From: Calliopum simillimum
Lineage: Eukaryota > Arthropoda > Insecta > Diptera > Lauxaniidae
Reading direction: 5' to 3'
Assembly (NCBI GenBank): GCA_951812925.1
Contig: OX638368.1
Coordinates: 80,768,909-80,832,908 of the forward strand
DNA: 64,000 bases
Both the position numbers and the translations under genes were made by a program. This document shows, one piece after another, positions 44,231 to 54,200 of the stretch. The stretch's first letter is position 1; each line of letters begins with the position of its first letter. The notes below the pieces were generated by a model. The model was not told the DNA's origin and searched no databases. It saw only the letters and a program-made list of their open reading frames with translations.

Positions 44231-44620
44231 TTTAGTATTTATAAGAATAATGTAGTGTTTAAAATTTAGTAAATGTAATTATAAGTGAATTTTTAAGTTG
44301 GAAAATAATTATTAAGTTTAAAGTTGATTTTAATTCTCTTTTTTTTTTTTGGTTTTTTGCACTTAAATAATATCTCTTACGATAATTTTCAGCTAAATAA
44401 GCTTATGCCAGTATCGGCGATTAGATATATTGATGTTTGAAGATTCTGCACGTCGAGCTGTTAATGGTTATTTCTTGAGCTATTTTTCTATCTTTAGAAA
44501 TTGATTGTTGCTGCTGCAAGAATAATTGCTGGTAGCGGTCGCTGTTGATGTTCTTGGATGAAATGTAGTTTTTTCTTTTTTTTTTAAAAAATAGGTTAAA
44601 AGTCCAGCAGGATCGCCAGT

Positions 44621-44861
44621 TGTAGTTTGGTTGTAAATGAATTATAACAGCTGTAGTTGTAGGTTAATAATGATAAAATATTTTTGTATATTTTTTAGAA
44701 GTTTTACATTTTTATGATAACTTATTTTGTACATTATTTTTATCAAACTAACAAAATACAAAAATCATTTTTTGAAATTTAAAAACAAAAATAAATTGAT
44801 CAACAATCATAAGTTATAGGATATAGGATAACAAGTAAGTTAAGTAAAAGTAAGCACTACA
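44621..44861 (-). repeat. CsRn1-type element 5' LTR
   Basis: 241 bp; transcription would start here on the minus strand. The primer-binding region ACTGGCGATCCTGCTGG is immediately inside (44620 downwards). TACT follows at 44862. Confidence 0.9.
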
Positions 44862-45400
44862 TACTATTTAAGAAAATCGATGGAAAAATGCAAAAGTTGT
44901 ATACAATTCATTGATAAATTACTAAAATGCGTTTTTGCCAATTTTTCCTTTTTTTGTAATAAACTGTTCGACAATTTGAAACTTTTTGTTAAACTCATGA
45001 GAAAATCCAAAAAATTCTTAAAGTAGGCGTTAATAAAAAAAAAATACCCGTGTCTCGTCGTTTTTCTCCAGCACGTCAGATTTTTTTTTAATCGATTTTT
45101 GAAGTTTTTTAATCCACTGTACATGAAAAAACAAAAAAACCCATTCTTGTGTTAAATCGATGAATTTAACTATATGATCCTTGCATCTGAGGTGTATCAT
45201 GTGTTCAGTAAACTTATGCAGGATATTGCAAAGAATATTTTTGTAGAAAACTTTAACCCTCAAAAACCCTCACATCTGGGTCATTTTGACCCCTATATAT
45301 AGGTCAAAAAGACCTACATGTGGAGGTTTTAGAGGGTTACAATTGTCTACGAAAATATTCCTCGTAAATCCTTATCATACCACTTGTTCAATATTTTGAG

Positions 45401-45955
45401 TTTTGTCTCCTTTTGGTAAGTTGAATTCTCCATAATATTTAAAATCATATTTTATATAAATACTACCTTATCTTCCAGATCAAGCATATTAAAAACTCCA
45501 AAATTAAAGAACCGCATGTGATACAATATGTAGATTAGTTCCACGGTAATAGTCCCAAGTAATGATTTTTTTTTTTTTTTTTCTCATTTGATACTTTGGG
45601 TTATAATCAATTTTAAAATTAATATTTAGTTTCATGATCGGAAATTTCCAGTTTCTCACATAGTATGTATATTGTTTGAGCAAGAAAACAACAAATCAAG
45701 TTTAGTTTCCGTATTTTGTGTGATACGTGTATCAGAATCTACCTTTTGATGCATACAGTTCAATTCAAATAGTTCAATAAGTTTTGTACTATAAGTACTT
45801 AGTACCTGGAGACCGATCCCTGCTCGGTCAACAATCTAATCTTATTATTTTAGTCGATGTTTTTATTCATAAGTATTTTTTGTTATGAAACTTGTATCTT
45901 TTCACTTCTAACGGTCATGCTTTCAAAATGATAAATAAACCGATGAGAATAATAA
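45401..45955. other. Unassigned AT-rich spacer
   Basis: No gene or matched repeat ends. Contains a T-run at 45567-45584. Confidence 0.3.
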
Positions 45956-46558
45956 CACTAGTTTACAGAAAAAATGTGATCTGGTTGCCACTATAAAATT
46001 CTTATGTAAAATGACTCCCTGATTCCGAAAATAACTTTATTTTTTTTTTTTTTTCTACGGAGACGTTTTCGAGAAATCCTCCTTATCCTGTTTTTTAAGG
46101 GGGGGGGGGGGAAGAAATATGATCTCATATAATCACACATATCTCGTAAGCCAGTAAAGCCAGCTTAACATGTAAGACAACAAAAGAAAGGTAATACAAT
46201 TTTACATAAACGCCTCATAGATAACTTTTCGATCAGTTTTTTAGTTTCTGCGTTATTAATAAACATTTCGAAAAATTTTGATTTTTCTTTTGAAAAATCG
46301 AAAAAAAAAAGTTTTTCAATTGGGATATTTTCTTGAAAAAAAATTCGGTAAAAATAAAAAAACTTCATTGTGCAAAAGTCTAAAGAACCCCAGTAAAAAA
46401 AAGATACTAATCGAGAAAATCTATGGATAAATAACGGAGTTATACACAATTAAGTGAAAACACCAAAAGTCAAATTTTACTCTATTTTTGTAATTTTCCT
46501 TGCATAAGGGTACAATTTTGAAATTTTTTTTTTTTCGATTCGACCGATTCATGTTTTT

Positions 46559-47488
46559 TTGATTATGCGGACCATCATTAGTAAAAAAAAAATGTTTTAC
46601 GATATCACCCGCAGATTATCAGGCAGAAAACTCCAACAGAGCCGCCCTATCAAAGACAAAAACGGAAATCTCTTAACATCTGCAGACGACCAACTAAACA
46701 GATGGAAAGAGTATTTTTGCGATATACTAAATCCCATGTCTACCACATCCCTGCAACCAGAATCACCAACTACAACTGCCGCAATGACTCGCAGTAGTAG
46801 TCGAATACAAACACCGCCGCCTACAATTGATGAAATTGTGAAAGCTATCCAAAGCATGAAAAACAACAAGGCCGCCGGTATAGATCAAATAACAGCTGAA
46901 CTGCTAAAGGCATGCCCCATAACATCAGCTAAAATTCTCCATCCTCTGCTCAACAAAATCTGGAGTGAAGAGCGTTTGCCAGAAGATTGGCTACATGGCA
47001 TGTTAGTCAAATTGCCGAAAAAAGGTGACCTAAGCGAGTGCCGAAACTATGGAGGCATCACCTTGCTCTCAGTTCCATCAAAAGTACTGACGAAAGTGCT
47101 TCTGAGCAGGGTAAGCGAAAAACTTGATTCGGCCATTCGAAGGCAGCAAGCAGGATTCCGGCGAAACAGATCATGCGTGGATCAAATCAACACGCTCAGA
47201 ATAATTGTCGAACAATCATGCGAGTGGCGTGCTGCACTTCAACTTGTCTTCGTTGACTATAACACTGCCTTTGACAGTGTCTCCCGAGAAAACATCTGGG
47301 CGTCACTGCAACGAAGAGGTATTGCCGCAAAGGCCATAAACTTAGTACGTGCACAATATGAAGGCTTTAAATGCAGTGTGTTACACAACGGGTTGTTGTC
47401 ACCGACATTCACCACTACTTCAGGCGTACGGCAGGGGTGTTTACTATCACCATCACTCTTCCTTATCGCTCTTGATGATATCCTAGAT
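46559..47488 (+). pseudogene. LINE reverse transcriptase, first part
   Basis: Open from 46559. Typical non-LTR RT order: the DQLNRWKEYFCDILN region before the palm, MKNNKAAGIDQITAELLKA, LPEDWLHGMLVKLPKKGD, CRNYGGITLLSVPSKVLTKV, QAGFRRNRSCVDQINTLR, VFVDYNTAFDSVSRENIW (first catalytic Asp) and SGVRQGCLLSPSLFLIALDD. The native sequence stops at the codons for LD at 47488 where the MITE starts; the frame then ends within the MITE at 47530. Confidence 0.85.
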
Positions 47489-48015
47489 CATAGCCGCCCA
47501 CGCGTGCCATCGCAAAGTGCCATTATTTGAAAATCACTTGATCTCACGTGCCACAGCAAAATTTAATTATTGAAAATGAAAACCGCACACACAAGTAACG
47601 GTATATGCGAAATTTTGAAGAATTGCGATCGACCACCAGCAACAACATATGCGTAAATTTTGTTGTTGTTTTTTGCGACCGCACAAGACTGTGTTTTGTT
47701 GTTGTTTTTTCGTCCACACAGGACTGTGTGTTTGGTTGTTGCAACAAAACGCAAGGGTTCCTATCGAAAAGAAAAAAACAACAACACACAATGGCAACAA
47801 CAAATTTGATCATTTTATGAACTTTCAGGATTTTTTAGATTTGCGAGAAAAAAAACACTCGCACAAGTAACTGTTAGTTTAAAAATCTTTGCTGGTTGTT
47901 GTTTTCAATAATTTTAAAAAATTTATGTTTTCTTTTTTATTAATTTTACATGGGGGCCACGACTTTTTATGCGAGTGCCAAATTTTTTTAATTTTACTCT
48001 AGACGGGCAGCTATG
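47489..48015. mobile_element. 527-bp hAT-type MITE in LINE RT
   Basis: Ends CATAGCCGCCCA and ...GGGCAGCTATG form an inverted repeat of about 11 bp with one mismatch. The 8-bp host sequence TCCTAGAT is duplicated (47481-47488 and 48016-48023). Interior rich in CAACAA/TTGTTG motifs and non-coding; reading frames in it are composed of these repeats. Removing 535 bp restores the LINE frame (LD-KALNKAKRGIQW). Confidence 0.88.
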
Positions 48016-48857
48016 TCCTAGATAAAGCTCTTAATAAGGCCAAAAGGGGTATTCAATGGAACTTTACCGAACATCTGGAAGATCTCGACTACGCTGACGA
48101 CATCTGCCTCTTATCATCCAAACATTCAGATATGCAAAGCAAAATTGAAGACCTTGTCTTGGAATCACAAAAGGCCGGCCTAAAAATCAACGTATCCAAG
48201 ACTAAAAGCATGAAGCTAAACGCAAGCAATGACATCACGTTTAAAGCTGGCAGTGATGACATCGGAAACGTCGATAGCTTCACGTATCTAGGCAGCATTA
48301 TCTCCATGGATGGTGGAGCAAAAGAGGATATCAACTCAAGAATAGCAAAAGCAAAAGGCGCGTTTGCTCAACTGAACAAAATATGGTCTTCATCCGTTAT
48401 ATCCACCAAAACGAGAGTGCGCATTTTTGATTCGAATGTGAAATCGGTTTTGTTATATGGGTGCGAAACATGGCTTGTTACTGAACAACTAACAAACAAG
48501 CTGCAAGTATTCGTCAACAAATGCTTAAGGCGTATACTAAAGGTTTGGTGGCCTCGCACTATATCAAATGCCGAGCTACATCAAAAATGCAAACAGAAGG
48601 CTATAGCAAACGAGATCAAGCTGCGCAAATGGGGATGGATTGGTCACACTCTCCGGAAACCACACAGCGAAGTTTGTCGCCAGGCCCTTGAGTGGAATCC
48701 ACAAGGCAGTAGAGGACGTGGTAGACCCAAAACCAACTGGAAAAGGTCGTTGGAAAAGGAAATCCAAGAATCGGGAAAATCGTGGCAAGAGATCAAAGTC
48801 ATCGCAAGGGATCGTGACAAATGGAGAGATTTCATATTGGCCCTATGCTCCTCCTAG
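48016..48857 (+). pseudogene. LINE reverse transcriptase, second part
   Basis: Continues RT with LDKALNKAKRGIQW, HLEDLDYADDICLLSS (catalytic YADD), INVSKTKSMKLN, FTYLGSIISMDGGAKEDI, RIFDSNVKSVLLYGCETW and FVNKCLRRILKVWWPRTISN, then a basic C-terminus to a stop at 48857. The wording from YLGSII to LLYGCETW is typical of RTE-related elements. No internal stops, so before the MITE insertion this was an intact RT frame. Confidence 0.85.
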
Positions 48858-48980
48858 GAGTTAAAGGAGAATACATACACACATACTTAACTTCAAAAAT
48901 TATTTTCGGAATCAGGGAGTCATTTTACATTAGAATTTGATAGTGGCACTCAGATCACAGAAAAAAATAATTAATTTGTA

Positions 48981-49566
48981 AACTAGTGTAATAAGAAAAA
49001 ACTCGGAAAGCATCGAATGGTATAGAAAAATTTTAAAAACTACAATTTATTTTTGGTGAAATAGAATGCCCTAAAATAAATAAATGGAATATGCCACGCA
49101 CCCAAAATATATCGTCTTATATTTATTAATTAGCTACCAAAAAATCACGTGTCAAGTGTTTTGTGGTGTGAGCTTACTGTTCTGTGTTTTTGAGTAAAAA
49201 CAACAACATTACAAAAACAAGGAAAATGCATAGGTAAAAAAAACCAAAAAATCCGAAAGGATATTTGGATAAGGAAGAGAGTAACTATTCGATGCTATTA
49301 ATAAAACATAATTTCACCTTTTTTTGTAGCTACGCTTCAAGACTAAACACAGCGTTTTCTTCAACTTCAAGCAAGGATATTTCAAAATCCTGACAGTTCT
49401 GCTGATCAAGACGGTTTCAGCGTCAAAAAGTATATAAGACTGCATATAAGAATTAAACAGTTCATTCTATTTTTTTTTTTGTGCCTGAGTTATTAACCAA
49501 AATTTTTATTTTGATAAAAAAATAGGAGTGGCAATTATTAAACAGAGCCTTTTTTTTGATATGCTT
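48981..49566. other. Unassigned AT-rich spacer
   Basis: No gene. ATGCCACGCACCC at about 49091 is a weak match to the GCCACGCCC boxes of nearby repeats. T-run at 49470-49480. Confidence 0.3.
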
Positions 49567-50520
49567 TGATACTAATGATCTAGATCCGTATACCAAATTT
49601 TATCAAAATATGTTGTATCATTTGCGAGAAATAGCATTTAATGTGTTTTACTTGTATGGGAGGTACCATGCGCACTTTCGATATTTTGCCTTCTTTCAAG
49701 TAGGTAGGGTGCCTAATAGCGAGTAGACTCCCTACAGTTAAATTCAGGAAGATTGCTTTAGTAGTTTTCCTTTTATAGCGCATTATATTTTTGTGGGCGG
49801 TGCCACGCCCTTCAACGCGTTTTCCCAATATAACGGCATATCACATATTAATACCTGTTTGCAGACGTAACAGCTCCTAAATTTTCATTAAAATTGTCGG
49901 AGTCGTTTTCGAGTAATATTGAATCAAAATTTTCAAGGGTAAAATAGTGGCACTTATTCGATCCCGCCCACTTTTCGTTTGTTACATGGTATTATTAAGC
50001 AGTACCTATATGCCAAATTTCATTAAAATACCTTGTAAAATTTGCGAGAAATAGCATTTAACGTATTTTGCTTGTATGGGAGGTTCCACGCGCAACGGCG
50101 ATATTTTGCCCACTTTCAGATCAGAGATGCCTTTTAGCAAGTAGGCTCCCCACAGTTAATTTTAGAATGATTACTTTATTAGTTTTCTTTTTATACCGTA
50201 TTATATTTTTGTGGGCGGTGCCACGCCCTTCGCCGAGTTTTCCCAATATAACGGCATATTACATATTAATACCTGTTTACAGAGGTAACATCTCCTAAAT
50301 TTTCATTAAAATTGTCGGAGGCGTTTCCGAGTAATATTGAATCAAAATTTTCAAGGCTAAAAAGTAGGCGTGGCACTTCTTCGATCCCGCCCACTTTTTG
50401 TCCGTTACAAGGTATTATTAAACCGTACCCGCTCATTAAATTTCATTTAAATACCTTGTATGGTTTGCGAGTTATGACCATATCAAATTTAAAATTTAAT
50501 GCGATGCCACGCCCCCTGGT
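49567..50520. repeat. 420-bp tandem duplication with GGGCGGTGCCACGCCC boxes
   Basis: TTTGCGAGAAATAGCATTTA at 49621 and 50041 marks a 420-bp period. Both units share GTGGGCGGTGCCACGCCCTT, CCCAATATAACGGCATAT, AAATTTTCATTAAAATTGTC and TCGATCCCGCCCACTTTT. A third partial unit ends near 50520 with GATGCCACGCCCCCTGG. Non-coding. Confidence 0.8.
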
Positions 50521-50573
50521 GAGCATTTACAAAGTTCAAGCCTAGCTCATTCTTCATTGTATACTTAAATCTA

Positions 50574-52592
50574 ACATTATCCGGGATTATGAAATTGCAA
50601 TCCCGGGATCCCGGGATTTCTCGGGATTAGGTATGATTTTTATTTTGACATTAAAAGCACTCTTTTTTATTAGGATATAAGAACGTAGTTATTAAAATGT
50701 TCAATTCATATTAAACAGTCAACGATTTAAATTTTCATTTTATAAATAAAAATTAACAAGAAAATGTAAAAAAACGAACATAAAAATTTAAATTACAAAT
50801 AATTCATAAACCTTAACTATATTTATATGGGCATATGGGGCATTCTATTGTTACTCATTGGACATTTTGCTATAGATTATGACAAAACTTTGGTCAAAAC
50901 TGAGTTATTTTAAGCCCTAAGTCTGTGAAAACAGTCTCGAAGAATAACTAACTTCTTTAATGTAAATGTTTTCTGTCTTAAATTGTTGTTTAAATAAGTG
51001 TGACTCATTGGACATGAAACGGAGCATTCTTTTTCATTTACTAACTTAAGGAAGAATTTTAGTCAACCTACTGCTATTTTATGATTTTTTTTTTTTTATG
51101 TTGCAATTGAAGAAGTATGTGACTACAATTGATGCTGAACTGGATATAGATATCGTTAGTTAGTTAATTAAAATTTTCACATACACATACCAGTCTGTCG
51201 AGTCACTTTTGTGGCATTAAAATGACACTTTTAGTGCTACTTAGGCTTTAGCTTGCATCGCTAAACCGCCACTCGAACCTAACCTAACAATTGAAGCCAG
51301 CTATTTTGATGAAGTAACAAAACATTTTGAGTTTGTGACTCATCGCGACATTCTGTTCTGACTTGCGGCACAAGAATGAAATCAATGAAATTTTTGTAGT
51401 GTATCAAATAATCGAATTTTTGATGTTTTGATGATGTTTATTGTTATAAGCAACGACTCTTATGACAATCTTTGGTCACAAATCAAAGCCGCATAAGCCA
51501 TGTGGTCATAAATCAAATTTGGACCAATTTGCTTTTTGATCAAAAATCGGTCCAAGCTGCTACTCCTTATTGTCACAGGCAATAAGAGAGGATATCATAA
51601 TGAAAAGTCTTGAAGTAAAAAATCATGTCTCATAAGAAATAAAAACATAAACTGGGCCAAATTGAGATAAATACGCTAGAAAAAGTTCTCTTTAATTATT
51701 TTTTAAAACTTCTTTTAGAGATAAATATACAATAGACATTTTACATTATGATGTTAAAATGGAGGTAATCGGATTTAATTTATTCTCATTTTCTGTTTTG
51801 ATATGGAATAAACCATATATTTATATACCAGTTACTGGGATCATAAAATATTTGAGTTCAAAAAATTTTTTAAATTTGAAAGTGAAATCGCCACGCGATT
51901 GTGTAAAGCCTTTATTAAAGCGACCGGCTAAATCCTAGCATTGTAACCTTTTTTGAAACGATATCCTCATTCCTTATATAATGCAGGAAAACTAAGTAAA
52001 AGAAGGCTATAGTATCAAATATTGTTGAACAAGCACCGATTCTGATCCGACTTGGCTCATTTTTGTAAGTATGTAATTAAATTTCGAAAAAAACCAACAC
52101 TTTAGTTTATGCACTTTTTGAAAAAAAAAAAAAAAAATAATTGAAACAATTCTAAACAAAAAATAGTCATTTCCGATGTATTTGTCGATTCTGAATACGA
52201 ATCGTTCTATCAAGTACGGTTTTTGAGATAACCTTAACTAAAAGTTCAAAAAACACGATTTTTGTGGTTATATGGAGGATATACGAAATTATTTTACTAT
52301 TTTCTATTAAATGCAGCACCTAGTTCTATTCGTTGTCTTCAAAATGAGCTATGATATGGTCTTAAATGATTTTTCTATAAAAAATTACGATCATTTTAAT
52401 ACGGCATCATGAATTTATATCTTATTTTGAAGACACCAAATAGTGCTATATGAAGCAATCAATAGAAGATAGCAAAATATTTTGTATTAATTTTGTATTT
52501 TTAGTCCCGAAAATCCCGGGATTACTCCATGCAAATCCCGGGACTTTCGGGACTTAATAAAGGCCGGGATCCCGGGACCCCGGGATGCTTAT
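50574..52592. mobile_element. Non-autonomous element with CCCGGGA-rich ends
   Basis: The left end (50574-50635) has GCAATCCCGGGATCCCGGGA and TCTCGGGATTA; the right end (52502-52587) has CCCGAAAATCCCGGGATT, ATCCCGGGACTTTCGGGACT and GGGATCCCGGGACCCCGGGA. Roughly inverted clusters of these palindromic boxes bracket about 1.9 kb of AT-rich, non-coding DNA. Similar ends are known from hAT-type elements, but TIR and duplication could not be pinned down. It cuts the LINE whose endonuclease start is at 52593-52925, and carries a LINE tail at 51190-51289. Confidence 0.6.
51190..51289 (+). mobile_element. Short LINE 3' end with CCTAACCTAAC tail
   Basis: GCTAAACCGCCACTCGAACC followed by TAACCTAACAA resembles the 3' end of the LOA-like LINE (GCCGCCACTTGAACC plus AACCT repeats) in the opposite orientation. 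Probably a heavily 5'-truncated copy of a related family. Confidence 0.5.
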
Positions 52593-52925
52593 GCATTTCA
52601 GATCAATTACAATACACCATAAATTTTTATCAATTGGTTTGTTATATTTTACTACAAAGTCAATGGAATCATGAATATAAACTTACACCACCATGTCTAG
52701 TAGACATTGTCTACTGTGCGAATCACACCTAATTAACTTATACGTGCGAATATTTAATTCCTGATCAGTGATATCTAAAGTTGTACATGTTTCCGTACAT
52801 AAAATTAAATAAGTTTTTTGTAGCTCTATTAACCTCTCAAGTTCATTTTTGTTTGTTAAGATACTGTTTATATTAAGGAAGATACATTTAAAAACAGAGA
52901 ATGCTGATTGCTACTTACGTAACTA
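52593..52925 (-). pseudogene. LINE ORF2, endonuclease N-terminus
   Basis: Minus strand reading gives FLNINSILTNKNELERL, then LILCTETC, DITDQELNIRTYKLIRCDSHSR and, after a stop in a worn GG-type motif, VYIHDSIDFVV and LWCIVIDL. This is the start of an APE-type endonuclease (N-E-Y/R order: NINS, TET, RCDS). Truncated by the CCCGGGA element and containing at least one stop. Confidence 0.65.
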
Positions 52926-53517
52926 ACACAGGCCCACAAAAAAAAAAAAAGTACCATGCGCGAAAGATCAGACCACCTGTACTTTATGTTTTCGGGGTCG
53001 CTGAATCCGAATATGGTGCCAGAATAGAGAAATTGGCTCGCGTTTTTTCAGAAATCAACAATAATGCTGAAAATGAGAGATTTTTACTGGTTTCTGAAAA
53101 AACGCGAACCAACTTCGCTAATCTGACACTATATTCGGGTTCAGCGACCCCGAAAACATAAAGTTCCGGTGGTCTGATCTTTCGCGTAGGGTACTTTTTT
53201 TTTTTTTTTGGCCTGTGCACAGGACTACAAAAAAAAATTCCCTGCGCGAACGATCAGACCACCTGAACTTTATGTTTTCGGGGTCCCTGAGTCCGAATAT
53301 GGTGTCAGAATAGCGGAGTTGGTTCGAGTTTTTTCACAAATCTGAAATAATGCTGAAAAAAATCTCAAATTTTTCAGCATAATTGTTGATTTCTGAAAAA
53401 ACGCGAGCCAACTTCGCTATTCTGGCACCATATTCGGATTCAGCGACCCCGAAAACATAAAGTTCAGGTGGTCTGATCTTTCTCGCACGGTACTTTTTTT
53501 TTTTTGTGGGCCTGTGT
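52926..53517. mobile_element. Two adjacent copies of a 295-bp palindromic MITE
   Basis: Units 52926-53217 and 53218-53517 each start (A)CACAGGCCCACAAAAAA or a variant and end ...GGCCTGTG(T). Within each, CTTTATGTTTTCGGGGTCGC and its complement make near-full-length inverted arms around AATAATGCTGAAAA. The pair is flanked by TA (52924-52925, 53518-53519). The units meet tail-to-head at CCTGTG-CACAGG with no host sequence between. Apparent proteins over this stretch are palindrome artefacts. Confidence 0.85.
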
Positions 53518-54072
53518 TATTTTTATTTTCAACATATCTTTTAAAGGCAGGGCATTCTCCACTAAAAGCATATTGAGCCACATCAACTTCTATTATTTTT
53601 TTGACCGAATCGCTGCAATTTACAAATTTTATAACATAAGACTTACAATCTTTTCCAACATGATTACCTGCGCACTTACAACATGCTATTTTATTGATGC
53701 ATTCACTAGATTTGTGATTGTACCCTAGGCATTTAAAACATCTAAACACATTTACATATTCAGATACTAAACATGAATCAAATTCTATGCAAATTCTCTT
53801 TTGTTTAATTATTTTCTCATACGTTATCCAAAGTGCATTATAACATTCTTCTCTTCTATTTTGATCAATATAAATTTTTATTACTCTAAATATTTTTCCT
53901 GAGCAAATATCATTTTGTTTTACCATGCATTCTATTGAGCGCTCACTCTCTAACTTCTCTGTTAAGCCAATCATTTCAAAAATCTTTTTCACCTCACTCT
54001 TATCTTTGCACCTTTCAAAACTAAAGTCATCTCCGATGTTCTCTGCAATTTTCTTCAATTTACACTTCTTCA
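53518..54072 (-). pseudogene. LINE ORF1, zinc-knuckle part
   Basis: About 180 codons on the minus strand. Helical basic segment (KKIAENIGDDFSFERCKDK), then ITYEK, then CCHC knuckles: CFKCLGYNHKSSEC and CCKCAGNHVGKDC, and a third Cys region FSGECPAFKRYVE. This is the nucleic-acid-binding region of a LINE ORF1. The frame changes at the mariner junction. Residues beyond 53518 come from the MITE. Confidence 0.75.
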
Positions 54073-54200
54073 TCGGAGGGCCTAACAAAAGTTGGCTTAG
54101 TTGGTGTCATGTTATACATTTTTAGTAAATCAAAAAAATAGCGTACAATTTGTTATAGTCTGACGATATATCATTTTAATTTTCAGAAAGATCGGTCAAA

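Larger units (their letters stand above)
34664..44861 (-). mobile_element. CsRn1-type Ty3/gypsy retrotransposon (split)
   Basis: LTRs of 241 bp at 34664-34904 and 44621-44861 look identical, start TGTAGT, end ACTACA and are flanked by TACT. Gag and Pol read on the minus strand. Pol is cut in two by a 5.3-kb insertion (36639-41937); without it the element is about 4.9 kb. The Gag zinc motif is of the CHCC type known from the CsRn1 group. The primer-binding region is ACTGGCGATCCTGC next to the 5' LTR, and the purine tract GGGGGGAATAA is next to the 3' LTR. No env-like gene. Confidence 0.9.
34261..45400. repeat. Second copy of the palindrome core, split by a retrotransposon nest
   Basis: 34290-34663 and 44862-45400 together are an inverted copy of 16150-17170, with the CsRn1-type element inserted between them. 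TACT at 34660-34663 and 44862-44865 is the target duplication. 45250-45345 is a compact palindrome with GGGTCATTTTGACCCC at its heart, equivalent to the one at 16322-16380. Confidence 0.75.
46590..48890 (+). mobile_element. 5'-truncated RTE-like LINE, split by a hAT MITE
   Basis: RT sequence runs from about 46600 to 48857 with a 527-bp MITE at 47489-48015. The TSD logic restores a single frame. After the stop comes a very short 3' end, GGAGTTAAAGGAGAATACAT followed by ACACACATAC, as usual for RTE-type elements. The endonuclease domain is lost by 5' truncation. Confidence 0.8.
45956..48980. repeat. Inverted arms flanking the RTE-like LINE
   Basis: CTAGTTTACAGAAAAAATGT...GTAAAATGACTCCCTGATTC (about 45959-46030) is mirrored at 48897-48988 (GAATCAGGGAGTCATTTTAC...GTAAACTAGTG). 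The left arm also reads GATTCCGAAAATA and a TTTTCGAGA phrase that parallels the giant palindrome at 14790-18040, so this is a diverged relative. A run of 13 G lies at 46099-46111. The LINE at about 46590-48890 sits between the arms. Confidence 0.6.

Noticed and set aside
47544..47870. Cluster of overlapping 60-90 codon frames on both strands
   Set aside because: They result from TTGTTG/CAACAA repeats inside the hAT MITE at 47489-48015. No credible protein.
49567..50520. Repeats checked as a possible CRISPR-like array
   Set aside because: Two long 420-bp units in a eukaryotic genome with no short repeat-spacer pattern. A tandem duplication explains it.
52901..53220. Two similar 80-codon frames on opposite strands
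   Set aside because: Produced by the palindromic MITE pair. The similarity is the inverted arm, not homologous genes.
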